NCBI GenBank assembly: GCA_001464575.1 | Contig: LNFE01000266.1 | Coordinates: 1 to 60,706 of the forward strand | Reading direction: 5' to 3' | From: Acidobacteria bacterium Ga0077553 | GTDB lineage: Bacteria; Acidobacteriota; Terriglobia; Bryobacterales; Bryobacteraceae | Length of the DNA: 60,706 nucleotides | Part shown: piece by piece, positions 7,829 to 15,520 of the stretch | How positions within the stretch are numbered: position 1 is the first letter of the stretch | Layout of the letters: every line of letters starts with the position of its first letter | Notes under the pieces: model-generated | The model's database searches: none | Told to the model about the DNA's origin: nothing | What the model saw: only the letters and a program-made list of their open reading frames with translations | Program-made: the position numbers and the translations under genes

Positions 7829-8783
7829 ACTACGAATTGCCGTCGTCGGCGCGGGCGCCTTCGGCCGCAATCACATGCGGGTGATCCGTTCCCTGCCGAA
7901 CGCGGAACTCGCCGCCGTCTGCGATGCCGACCTCGAACGAGCCAGCGCCGCGGCGGCCGAGTTCGAAACCCGCGCGCTGCCGCTGGCTGAACTGGCCGGG
8001 GCCGTGGACGCGGCTATCGTCGCCGTGCCGACGTCCGTCCATGCGGAAGTGGGTTGCCGGCTGCTTGAAGCTGGGATCGATGTCCTGGTGGAAAAGCCGA
8101 TCGCCCCGACGCTGGCCGAAGCCGACGCCCTGATTGACGCCGCCGCGCGGAATGGGCGCATTCTGCAGGTGGGGCACCTCGAACGCTTTAATCCGGCGAT
8201 TATGGCGCTGTCGGAACGCATCAGCGTGCCGCTGTTTTTCGAGATCCACCGGTTGAGCATGTTCACGCCGCGGGCGTTGGACGTGGATGTGGTGCTCGAC
8301 CTGATGATCCACGACATCGACATCCTGCTCGCGCTCACCGGCAAAATGCCGGAAGAGGTACGGGCGGCCGGCATCTCGATTCTGTCGGAGAAGGTGGATA
8401 TCGCCAATGTCCGGCTGGCTTTCCCGGGCGGCTGCGTGGCGAATGTCACCGCCAGCCGGGTCTATACCGAGCGCGTCCGCAAGATGCGTCTCTTCCAGCC
8501 GCATCAATACATTTCGCTCGACTACCACAAGCAGGAGGCCGTCGCGTTCTCCGTCTCCGGCGACCGGCAGATCGGCTACGACCCGTTCCGCATCACCAAG
8601 GCCGAGCCGCTCGCACTGGAGCTGGCCCATTTTGTCGATTGTGTAACCGACCGGAGCACTCCCCGCGTCGATGGTGCAGAGGCCCGCAAAGCGCTCGCCG
8701 TTTCCATCGACATCCTGCACCATATCGACGTTCACGCCCGCACAATCCAGGAAACGCTCGCCGCACACCAGATTCAACCGTGA
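7821..8783 (+). CDS. Gfo/Idh/MocA-family NAD(P)-dependent oxidoreductase of the lipid A cluster (possible GnnA-like)
   Basis: This 320-residue protein has an N-terminal Rossmann fold (VVGAGAFGRNHMRVI), the EKP motif (VLVEKPIAPT) and the GHLERFNPA segment typical of sugar-nucleotide Gfo/Idh enzymes. A histidine cluster, LMIHDIDILLALTG, lies in the C-terminal domain. It overlaps lpxI by 8 nt and is followed by the TonB-like gene with a 4-nt overlap. In Acidithiobacillus and Leptospira the homologous enzyme GnnA oxidises the 3-OH of UDP-GlcNAc so that GnnB can aminate it. No GnnB-like aminotransferase is in this window, so that role is a hypothesis. An oxidoreductase of sugar nucleotides is the safe call. 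Confidence 0.85.
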   Translation: MSKLRIAVVGAGAFGRNHMRVIRSLPNAELAAVCDADLERASAAAAEFETRALPLAELAGAVDAAIVAVPTSVHAEVGCRLLEAGIDVLVEKPIAPTLAEADALIDAAARNGRILQVGHLERFNPAIMALSERISVPLFFEIHRLSMFTPRALDVDVVLDLMIHDIDILLALTGKMPEEVRAAGISILSEKVDIANVRLAFPGGCVANVTASRVYTERVRKMRLFQPHQYISLDYHKQEAVAFSVSGDRQIGYDPFRITKAEPLALELAHFVDCVTDRSTPRVDGAEARKALAVSIDILHHIDVHARTIQETLAAHQIQP

Positions 8784-9838
8784 TTGTTCCATCCGATTCG
8801 AGGCCGCTCCAAAACGAGTTACCCACGCTCTATGGGGTCGATTCGCGCCTGGAGCCGCGGCCTTGGGGCAAGATCATCGGCGCTTCGGTGGGGCTGCACT
8901 TGGCCTTGGCGTTTCTGATGCGGGATGTGCCCATCTTTGCGGCCCGCAGCGCCCGGGTTTACGAGACCCAGGTCGCCCGCACCGTGACGCCGCTGTACCT
9001 GCCGAATCTCGAACCCACGCAGACCGATCCCAATAAGAACAAGATCAACCGGACGTTTGATGAGAACAGCCTGAAGCCGCGGCCGAACATTCAGATACCG
9101 CAGGGGCAGCCCTCCACCACCCGGGCCGCCGCACGCATCCCCGCGCCAGTGACCGGCCAACCGGAACCGGCCCGCCTGCCGGAGCCGCCCAAGATCGAGG
9201 CCGAGGCGCAGCAGACCAAGGTGATCGCCCCCGGTGCGGTGGGCCTGCCCGCGGCCCCACCGCCGCCGGAGAAACCGAAGATTCAGTTTGAGTCCGTCGG
9301 ATCGATGAACTCCTCCGGGGTCAGCCCCGGCTCTGGCGCGGGAACCGTTCCGTTACCACCCTCCCGGTCCATCACGGAGGTCGCCCGGAACTCCAACCGG
9401 ACCGGCGGCGGAGTCGTGGTGGGCGATAGCGCGGGGGAAGGGGTTGGGGGCGTGGGCCCGGGCTTGAACCTTCCCCCGTCACCCGGCCGCACCGGCAGCA
9501 ACCTTGAGCTGCTGAGCGATCCTATGGGCGTTGACTTCCGGCCGTACCTGATTCGCATTCTGGCGGCCGTGCGGCGGAACTGGCAGGCGGTGATTCCCGA
9601 AAGCGCCCGCATGGGCCAGCGCGGTCGGGTGGTGGTTCAGTTCGCCGTCGATCGGGATGGAAAGGTGCCCAAGTTGGTGATTGCCGCGCCCTCCGGAGCA
9701 CCGCCGCTTGATCGCGCAGCGGTTGCGGGCATCAGCGCCTCGAACCCCTTTCCCCCGCTGCCCGCCGAGTTTAAGGGCGAACAGATCCGGCTACAGTTCA
9801 CTTTCACGTATAACCAGCAGAATAGCGGGATTCGCTAA
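8780..9838 (+). CDS. TonB-like energy-transducing protein
   Basis: This 352-residue protein has a short cytoplasmic N terminus and one membrane helix (KIIGASVGLHLALAFLM, about residues 28-45). A long Pro/Gln/Gly-rich periplasmic spacer follows, and then a C-terminal TonB fold (about residues 255-345, with YLIRILAAVRRNW and GRVVVQFAVDRDGKVPKLVI). Such proteins transmit proton-motive force to outer-membrane receptors. I chose the GTG at 8780, which overlaps the previous stop (GTGA), because the remaining upstream frame shadows the preceding gene. It ends 2 nt before a convergent gene. No ExbB/ExbD lies nearby, so it would use partners encoded elsewhere. Confidence 0.85.
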   Translation: MIVPSDSRPLQNELPTLYGVDSRLEPRPWGKIIGASVGLHLALAFLMRDVPIFAARSARVYETQVARTVTPLYLPNLEPTQTDPNKNKINRTFDENSLKPRPNIQIPQGQPSTTRAAARIPAPVTGQPEPARLPEPPKIEAEAQQTKVIAPGAVGLPAAPPPPEKPKIQFESVGSMNSSGVSPGSGAGTVPLPPSRSITEVARNSNRTGGGVVVGDSAGEGVGGVGPGLNLPPSPGRTGSNLELLSDPMGVDFRPYLIRILAAVRRNWQAVIPESARMGQRGRVVVQFAVDRDGKVPKLVIAAPSGAPPLDRAAVAGISASNPFPPLPAEFKGEQIRLQFTFTYNQQNSGIR

Positions 9839-9840
9839 GG

Positions 9841-10149
9841 TTATTTCTTCTGGCCGTCGTGCTTCTGGCGCGCGAGGTCGCGGCTGATCTGGTCCTGGCG
9901 CTGCTCAATGCGGGCGCGCTCGGCGGGAGTCAGACCGGGGCCGTCCTGCCGATCCTGCCGGATTTTCCGGTTCAGATTCGCCTGCCGCGCCTTCAAACGG
10001 GCAGCCTCTTTATCGGTCAATTCGCCGGAGCGGATGCCCTGGTTGGTGCGGGCTGCCTGCCGGTCCTTGCGGTTCTCAATGCGCTGCGCCAGGCTCCCGG
10101 TGCTTCCGAGGGCCAGCGCGAAGGTAACTGCCAAAAGTAGAGGTTTCAT
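9841..10149 (-). CDS. Small secreted, highly charged helical protein of unknown function
   Basis: This 102-residue protein has a clear signal peptide (MKPLLLAVTFALALGSTGSLAQ) followed by an Arg/Lys/Gln/Asp-rich, Pro-poor segment that should form amphipathic helices. A repeated pattern is visible, with RIENRKDRQAARTNQGIRSGELTDKEAARLKARQ resembling the later ARIEQRQDQISRDLARQ. It is probably periplasmic. No enzymatic motif is seen. It is convergent with the TonB-like gene, with 2 nt between their stops. I know similar small Arg/Gln-rich exported proteins only as hypothetical. Confidence 0.75.
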   Translation of the reverse strand: MKPLLLAVTFALALGSTGSLAQRIENRKDRQAARTNQGIRSGELTDKEAARLKARQANLNRKIRQDRQDGPGLTPAERARIEQRQDQISRDLARQKHDGQKK

Positions 10150-10206
10150 AGCTGTCGGTCTAAACTCTCTCTCGGGGAAACAGTTGCGGCAGTATCCTGA
10201 AATTTG

Positions 10207-10398
10207 ATGCGGAAGAAGTTTTTGATCGCGCAGGCGGCGTATGCGGTGCTGGCCGGTATCGCGGCATTCACCTTAGACGAATCGCGGATTCGCGCGGCGG
10301 TGTTGGTGCTGCTGGCGGCCTTAGCTGTGAAGACTTGGATTGCGGAGATGCAACATCGGCAAGCCGAGCGGGAAAGGCTGACCGGGGAACAAGAATAG
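10207..10398 (+). CDS. Small membrane protein of unknown function
   Basis: The predicted protein has 63 residues: a basic N terminus (MRKKFL), two likely membrane helices (about residues 6-21 and 29-45, the second rich in Ala, Leu and Val), and a charged C-terminal tail (EMQHRQAERERLTGEQE). A TTG immediately before the ATG is an alternative start. It is divergent from the small secreted protein, with starts 57 nt apart. Function unknown; the coding call rests on residue composition and a sensible membrane topology. Confidence 0.55.
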   Translation: MRKKFLIAQAAYAVLAGIAAFTLDESRIRAAVLVLLAALAVKTWIAEMQHRQAERERLTGEQE

Positions 10399-10460
10399 TC
10401 CGGAAGTACAGGAAATACCCCCATTTGCGTACTCCGGCACCCCTCCTGGCGCCAGTTTTT

Positions 10461-10537
10461 CTAAGGTGAAATTCCCCCTCTAAGGCAGCACTCTTACTCG
10501 CAGGTTAAACCCGCCTTAGCTGTTACGATCGCCTTAG
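10461..10537. promoter_or_regulatory. Symmetric array of two CTAAGG and two CCTTAG hexamers upstream of the sigma gene
   Basis: CTAAGG occurs at 10461-10466 and 10480-10485 (19-nt period), and its reverse complement CCTTAG at 10514-10519 and 10532-10537 (18-nt period). The whole forms a nested dyad. It lies in a 457-bp region without a convincing gene (10399-10855), about 320 nt before the sigma-factor start. Such an arrangement fits cooperative binding of a dimeric regulator on one DNA face, or an RNA stem if transcribed. Function inferred only. Confidence 0.45.
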
Positions 10538-10571
10538 TCAACGAAATATCGGCTCTAGAAGTACTAGGCTG

Positions 10572-10619
10572 TTCCGCTCTGAAACTTCCGGGTACCGAAC
10601 TGGCAACGGCTCAGCGGAA
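10572..10619 (+). other. Candidate leader stem-loop before the sigma-factor gene
   Basis: A 7-bp complementary pair TTCCGCT (10572-10578) and AGCGGAA (10613-10619) encloses a 34-nt segment that itself contains the near-palindrome TTCCGGGTACCGAA. The sigma gene starts about 240 nt downstream, so a long 5' leader is possible. I could not match it to a known riboswitch class. The rest of 10399-10855 holds nothing else I can support. Confidence 0.25.
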
Positions 10620-10855
10620 ACCCGTTTCAAATCGGAACACGCACAGCACTCGCGCCCGATCCGCGCGTTGGCTTCCGGGCGGCGATCCGCGCCCATAACC
10701 CCAACATTGTCATTTGTTTGGCTTCGATTCCTATGAGCACCTTACCGTCCTCTCCTCGCGCTACTTCGGAATGGTTCGACGGATGCATTAGTCCAAGCAT
10801 CCCGCTGCCAACACAGCGAGAACCTAAACCCGAAACACCGCCTGAGGAACGATCG

Positions 10856-11626
10856 ATGACCACTGCCGCTGCTCCCGCCAAGTCCCGCTCGACGGTAAAG
10901 CCCAATAAGAACGCCAAACGGGATGCCATCATCCTGGAGCATCTTCCGCTCGTGAAGGCTATTGCCGTCCGCGTCCACGAGAACCTTCCGGTTCACGTGG
11001 ATCTTGACGATCTGGTCCACGCGGGCATCCTGGGCCTGTTCGACGCCGCCACCAAATTTGACGACCAGAAGATGGTCTCGTTTTCGAGCTACGCCAAGCA
11101 CCGCATTAAGGGCGCGATCCTCGACAGCCTGCGCCAGTTGGACTGGGCGAGCCGCGATCTCCGTCGCCGTCACAAGCAGATTGAGAGCGTTACGCGCGAA
11201 CTGACCGGCGAACTGCAGCGCTCTCCTTCGGAAGCCGAACTCGCCAACCGCATGGGAGTGGAAGTGGACCGGTGGCGCCAAATGGTTCTCGACCTGCGCA
11301 ACGTCGGCCTTATCTCCGCCTCCACCCGCCCGGTTGAGCAGGAGGACATGCCGGCCCCTGACTTCCCGGCCAAGCCCGAGAGCCAGCCCGATCGCATCTG
11401 TGCCCACGAAGAGCTGCGTGGCGTGCTCTCCACGGCCATGAAGACTCTGCCGGAGCGCTACCAGAAGGTCGTCTTCCTCTACTACTCGAACGAAATGACG
11501 ATGAAAGAGATCGGCGGCATGCTCGGAATCAACGAAAGCCGCGTCTCGCAGATCCACAAGACGGCGCTCGAGAAGATGGCGAACGTCCTGCAGGAAGCCG
11601 GAATCCGCTCGAGCCGCGCGTTCTAA
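10856..11626 (+). CDS. FliA/WhiG-family RNA polymerase sigma factor (sigma-28 type)
   Basis: This 256-residue alternative sigma factor lacks region 1. Region 2 shows HLPLVKAIAVRVHENLPVHVDLDDLVHAGILGL and FSSYAKHRIKGAILDSLRQLDWASR, the diagnostic FliA/WhiG signature. Region 3 contains ELQRSPSEAELANRMGV. Region 4 contains LPERYQKVVFLYYSNEMTMKEIGGMLGINESRVSQIH. I take the ATG at 10856 with GAGGAA about 8 nt upstream; the frame is open further upstream, but that stretch is Ser/Pro-rich and unlike sigma factors. No flagellar genes or anti-sigma factor FlgM are in view, so the regulon cannot be inferred here. It is convergent with sppA, 7 nt apart. Confidence 0.92.
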   Translation: MTTAAAPAKSRSTVKPNKNAKRDAIILEHLPLVKAIAVRVHENLPVHVDLDDLVHAGILGLFDAATKFDDQKMVSFSSYAKHRIKGAILDSLRQLDWASRDLRRRHKQIESVTRELTGELQRSPSEAELANRMGVEVDRWRQMVLDLRNVGLISASTRPVEQEDMPAPDFPAKPESQPDRICAHEELRGVLSTAMKTLPERYQKVVFLYYSNEMTMKEIGGMLGINESRVSQIHKTALEKMANVLQEAGIRSSRAF

Positions 11627-11633
11627 GGCCTAC

Positions 11634-13361
11634 CTACCGGACAGTAATCCGGTACGGCATCAGCTTCATCATGCCGCCCTGTTGCAGCAGTTCGAGCGGC
11701 AGGCCGCCGGTCAGTTCTCGAATGGCCGCCCGCGTCATCCGCAGTTCCACCGACGGGCTATTCTGGCTCAGCAGCTGCTCCAGCAACGTCCGCTTCTGCG
11801 GATAAACCACCACGCGAACCTTTTCATCTTTGGCGATCTTCGCGCGGTCCTTCACCATGGCGACGGCCTTGTCCAGCCCGCCGAGTTCATCCACCAGCGC
11901 CCGGTCCTTCGCCTGGCTCCCGAGCCAGACCCGTCCCTGCGCCAGTTCGTGAATCTCTTCGAACTTCTTCTTCCGGCTCTCGGCCACGATGCCGACGAAG
12001 GACTTGTAGACCTCGTCGACCCCCTCGCGGAGCTTTTTCCGGCCGCCGGGCGTCAGTTCGTAGTACTCGGAGTCGATCGCGGCGTTCTCGCCACGCTGAA
12101 TCAGGTCCTTGGTCAGGCCGAGCTTGTCATACAGGCCCTTGAGGTTCACCTTTCCGTAAATAACGCCAATGGAACCAGTTATCGTATTGGAATACGCCAG
12201 TACGGGGTCGCCGGTCATCGAAATGTAGTACCCGCCGGAGGCCGCGACGTCGGACATCGAGATCACCATCGGCTTCTTCTTGCTGAGCAGCTTCACTTCC
12301 CGCAGAATTTCGTCGGAGGCCACCGCATCGCCGCCGGGAGAATCCACCCGTAGGATCACGCCCTTAATCGACTCGTTCTCGCCCACCTCGCGCAACACCT
12401 TCACGGAGTTAGCTACCGTGATCGACTCGTCCTCGCCGAAGGCGTTCCCGCTGGAGCTCCCCCGGATAATGGTGCCGTCGGTGACGATGATGGCGACCTT
12501 GCTCTTGCCTTCGCTGCCGCCGGACCGGAGATAGTCCCGCAGGGCCACCTTCTTCACTTCCGCCCCGCCGATCGCCTTCTTCACTTCGTCAAAGAACTGG
12601 TCCTCGTACAGCACCGCGTCGGCCAGTTTCAGCTTCACGGCCTGTTCGGCCAGGAAAGGCCCCTGGTCGATGGCGGCCTTGGCCTCCTCCACGCTCATCT
12701 TCCGGGCTCCGCTGATCGTTTCGACCAGATGGCCATAGAGCCCATCGAGCACCGAGTTCAACACCTCGCGGGTCTCCGGGGTCATCCCCGTCCGCGTGTA
12801 GGTATCGAGCGCATCCTTATACTTGCCGGCGTGCTCGGCCTCCATCTTGGCGCCGATCTTATCGAGCGCCCCCTTAAAGTAAGTCACTTCCGCCCGCACG
12901 CCCTTCATGTCGAGCATGTCTTCCGGCACCAGGTAGATCTTGTCCGCCGCCGTCGCCAGATAATACTCCGGCGTCCGCGGCGCCCGCAGAAACACGAGCA
13001 GCGGTTTACCTGACTTCTTAAACTCGAGTAAGTCGCCCCGCAGCTCCTGCAGCTTCGCCCACCCCACGGCCATATCCCGCGGCATCAGCACGACGGCCTT
13101 GATCTTCGGATCGACGGCCGCCCGCTGCAAACTCTGCCAGATGTCGATCACCGTCGCCGGCGGGGCATCCTGCAGGAACGGAATCCCCATGTCGAGCGGC
13201 GCCTTTTCGGGGATCTCCCCTTCCAGGCGCAGCACGAGCGTCGCATCCTTCGCCACCGTTGGCTTCTGATCGCCCAGTTTTGCCATCGCCAGCACCGCAA
13301 TCAAAACAAACATGCCCGCCAGCGCCAGGCCAACCACTAACCCGATCAGAAATTTCTTCAT
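11634..13361 (-). CDS. sppA: Signal peptide peptidase SppA, long (67K) type
   Basis: SppA is a membrane-anchored serine protease that degrades released signal peptides. The 575-residue protein has an N-terminal membrane helix (FLIGLVVGLALAGMFVLIAVLAMA) and two tandem S49/ClpP-like domains. In the first, the general-base Lys is likely in HAGKYKDALDTY. In the second, the catalytic Ser lies in DVAASGGYYISMTGD, following the oxyanion segment RVDSPGGDAVASDEI. Both halves are present, as in E. coli SppA. Its start is 3 nt from the end of the upstream isomerase-like gene, suggesting one transcript. Confidence 0.92.
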   Translation of the reverse strand: MKKFLIGLVVGLALAGMFVLIAVLAMAKLGDQKPTVAKDATLVLRLEGEIPEKAPLDMGIPFLQDAPPATVIDIWQSLQRAAVDPKIKAVVLMPRDMAVGWAKLQELRGDLLEFKKSGKPLLVFLRAPRTPEYYLATAADKIYLVPEDMLDMKGVRAEVTYFKGALDKIGAKMEAEHAGKYKDALDTYTRTGMTPETREVLNSVLDGLYGHLVETISGARKMSVEEAKAAIDQGPFLAEQAVKLKLADAVLYEDQFFDEVKKAIGGAEVKKVALRDYLRSGGSEGKSKVAIIVTDGTIIRGSSSGNAFGEDESITVANSVKVLREVGENESIKGVILRVDSPGGDAVASDEILREVKLLSKKKPMVISMSDVAASGGYYISMTGDPVLAYSNTITGSIGVIYGKVNLKGLYDKLGLTKDLIQRGENAAIDSEYYELTPGGRKKLREGVDEVYKSFVGIVAESRKKKFEEIHELAQGRVWLGSQAKDRALVDELGGLDKAVAMVKDRAKIAKDEKVRVVVYPQKRTLLEQLLSQNSPSVELRMTRAAIRELTGGLPLELLQQGGMMKLMPYRITVR

Positions 13362-13364
13362 GAA

Positions 13365-14264
13365 TTACTCGCCGTTCAGGATCAGATCCACCCGGTTACT
13401 CACTTCGCGCAAATACTTCGCGTCGCCGCCCGGTAATTCCACTGTCGCATAGCTGGAGAACCCAATTTCGCCCAGCGCCTTGTGGACTTCCTTCCAATCG
13501 AGGTCGCCCTCGCGCAGATCGACGAACTCCGGCACCCGTTTCCGGATCAAGGCATTGTTCTGGTTTTTGAAGTCCTTGAAATGCACCTTCGCAATCCGCT
13601 TGCCCAGCGTCCGGATCCAGTCCTGTGGGTAGCCATAAAGCAGAATATTCCCGACGTCGAAGTAGGCCGCCACGTAGGGGCTCTTGAACTGGTCCACGTA
13701 CTGCGCGAACTCCATCGGCGAAAGCAGGAACTTGTTCCACACGTTCTCGATACAGATCTTCACCTTCAGTTTTTCGGCCAAGGGGATCAACTTCTTCACC
13801 TGCACCACGCTCCGCGCATAGGCATCGCTGTACCGCACGTTCTCGTTCACGACGGCCGGCACGAGCAGCACAGTATCTGCGCCCCAGGCGGCGGCGTTGC
13901 GCAGGCTGGTTTCCATACCCTTCATGCTGGTATCGACCGCGGCCGGGTCCGGCGACGAGAGCGGATAGTTCCAGTGGGCCATGTTCATCACGGAGTGAAT
14001 CTTCACGCCGGTCTTCTCGGACGCCTTCCGGATAGCGTCCACTTCGGCCGGATCCTCCGTCGTGCGTCCTTCCACGGCATCAAAGCCCACGTCCTTCGCC
14101 ATCTGGAACCGTTCATCATAAGTCAGCTTCGAAGGAAGCATATTGATCAGCACCCCCTTCTTGATGGGCAGCCGATTGGCCGCCGCCAGAGGGGTCGCAG
14201 CCAGGGCTGCGGATGCGCTGAGGAGTGTTCGCCGGGTCATGCCACGATCATATCGCTTCTCCAT
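13365..14264 (-). CDS. Sugar phosphate isomerase/epimerase-like TIM barrel protein with Tat-type leader
   Basis: This 299-residue protein belongs to the xylose-isomerase-like AP endonuclease 2/TIM barrel superfamily. The leader, MTRRTLLSASAALAATPLAAA, has a twin-arginine motif, so export by Tat is likely. The barrel shows typical strand ends: GFDAVEGRTTEDP, GVKIHSVMNMAHW, KICIENVWNKFLLSPMEF, PYVAAYFDVGNILLYGY, RIAKVHFKDFK and a final YATVELPGGD. Glu, Asp and His at these positions could bind a metal. Starts at 14264 or 14240 are both possible. The frame stays open to 15179, but that part is antisense to the PmoA-like gene and not convincing. Substrate unknown, probably a carbohydrate. Confidence 0.85.
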   Translation of the reverse strand: MEKRYDRGMTRRTLLSASAALAATPLAAANRLPIKKGVLINMLPSKLTYDERFQMAKDVGFDAVEGRTTEDPAEVDAIRKASEKTGVKIHSVMNMAHWNYPLSSPDPAAVDTSMKGMETSLRNAAAWGADTVLLVPAVVNENVRYSDAYARSVVQVKKLIPLAEKLKVKICIENVWNKFLLSPMEFAQYVDQFKSPYVAAYFDVGNILLYGYPQDWIRTLGKRIAKVHFKDFKNQNNALIRKRVPEFVDLREGDLDWKEVHKALGEIGFSSYATVELPGGDAKYLREVSNRVDLILNGE

Positions 14265-14285
14265 TCCTTCCTCACCTGTGATCCA

Positions 14286-15242
14286 ATGACGTTGATGCAC
14301 TTCCGGATTGGACTCCTCTCTCTCGCCCTCGTCACGGCCGCCTTCTCGCAGGTCAAGTTGAAGCAAGCTTCGGATCGAATCTCCGTCGAGATCGATGGCA
14401 AGCCCTTCACCGAGTTTTTTGTCGGTTCGGACGTTCCGAAGCCTTATCTCCACCCGCTCCGCGCCGTCAGCGGCAAGGTCGTCACGCGTTCTTTTCCCAT
14501 GGATGTCGTAGAAGGCGAGGCCAAGGACCACCCGCATCACCGGGGCCTCTGGTTCACCCATGGTCTCTTGAATCAGTACGACTTCTGGGCCAACGAAAAG
14601 AACCAGAAAGGCGCGGGGACCAACGGCCGGGGCGTGGTCATCACCCGCCGCATCACCGACGTGAAGAGCGGCAAGAAGAGCGGCACCATCGGCTCCGCAT
14701 TCTCCTGGCAGGATTTGAAGGGCACCACGCTCCTCGAAGAGACCCGCACGATGACCTTCTACTCGCACCCCACGGAACGCTGGATCGACTTCGACATCAC
14801 GCTCACCGCCGCGGCGCCCGTCACGTTTGGCGATACCAAGGAAGGTACTTTTGCGATCCGGCTCACCACCGATCTGGAAGAAAAGCACACCGGCAAGATG
14901 CGCACCGCCGATGGCAAGATTGGCGAAAAGGCCGTCTGGGGCAAGCGGTCGCCCTGGGTCGATTACGCCGGCACCGTCAGCGGCGAGGCGCTCGGAGTGG
15001 CCATCTTCGATCACCCCACCAACCCGCGCCACCCCACCTACTGGCACTCCCGCGCCTACGGCTTGTTCGCCGCGAACCCCTTTGGCGTGCATGATTTCGA
15101 GAACGATAAAACCAAGAACGGCGACCTGCAGTTGGCCGCCGGCGAGAAGCTGCGCTTCCGCTATCGCGTAGTCATCCACCCCGGCGACGCCGACTCCGCC
15201 AAGCTCGCCGACAACTATAAGAAGTGGTCGTCCGCTAAGTAG
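14286..15242 (+). CDS. Secreted PmoA-like (DUF6807) protein
   Basis: This 318-residue protein has a signal peptide (MHFRIGLLSLALVTAAFS; start ATG at 14286, alternative at 14295). The body matches the family often annotated methane oxygenase PmoA, with PYLHPLRAVSGKVVTRSFPMD, KDHPHHRGLWFTHG, GEALGVAIFDHPTNPRHPTYWHSRAYGLFAANPFG and the C-terminal LRFRYRVVIHPGD. Despite the name these proteins are not methane monooxygenase subunits; they are common in carbohydrate-degrading bacteria, and their role is not settled. It diverges from the TIM-barrel gene with only 21 nt between starts, which suggests a shared function in extracytoplasmic sugar metabolism. Confidence 0.85.
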   Translation: MTLMHFRIGLLSLALVTAAFSQVKLKQASDRISVEIDGKPFTEFFVGSDVPKPYLHPLRAVSGKVVTRSFPMDVVEGEAKDHPHHRGLWFTHGLLNQYDFWANEKNQKGAGTNGRGVVITRRITDVKSGKKSGTIGSAFSWQDLKGTTLLEETRTMTFYSHPTERWIDFDITLTAAAPVTFGDTKEGTFAIRLTTDLEEKHTGKMRTADGKIGEKAVWGKRSPWVDYAGTVSGEALGVAIFDHPTNPRHPTYWHSRAYGLFAANPFGVHDFENDKTKNGDLQLAAGEKLRFRYRVVIHPGDADSAKLADNYKKWSSAK

Positions 15243-15520
15243 TTACGCCCGCTTCTGGAACCTGCCGTCCATGGCTGGCAGTTGAAACGACGTCGAAAGA
15301 CCTATCGGCAACGGCTGCTACCTGGGCCGCCGCTCTGCCCGGAGGTCTTCGCTTCAACGGCGATGCCCGCTTCCGGAACCAGCCGTCCATTGCCGGCAGT
15401 TGAAACGACGTCCACAATCGTCAGCGGGCGCTGCACCGCAGGGCCCGCTGCCGTCGAAAGAGCCATCGGCAGCGGCCGCGATCTGGCCGCCGCTCTGCCC
15501 CGAGGTCGACGACCAAACGG
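15243..15520 (-). repeat. Two decayed tandem copies of the 3' end of the adjacent RND efflux gene
   Basis: The last stretch of the RND gene (about 15524-15665) recurs twice downstream of its stop, at about 15365-15500 and 15246-15345. On the minus strand all three encode a similar tail: LFLLPAMYGWFRKRA in the gene, SFQLPAMDGWFRKRA in the middle copy, and SFQLPAMDGRFQKRA followed by TAA in the outer copy. Further blocks such as GTCGAAAGAGCCATCGGCAG are shared, with internal deletions: the middle copy lacks about 35 nt and the outer copy lacks more. The copies share 3' flanks with each other that the gene lacks. They are not functional genes. Confidence 0.8.

Noticed and set aside
14265-15179. 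N-terminal extension of the TIM-barrel reading frame across the PmoA-like gene
   Set aside because: The extra residues have shadow-type composition and lie antisense to a well-supported secreted protein. The Tat leader marks the real start near 14240-14264.
15243-15520. Possible CRISPR-like or palindromic repeat array
   Set aside because: There are only two or three units of over 100 nt with no regular spacers, and the units match the RND gene tail.
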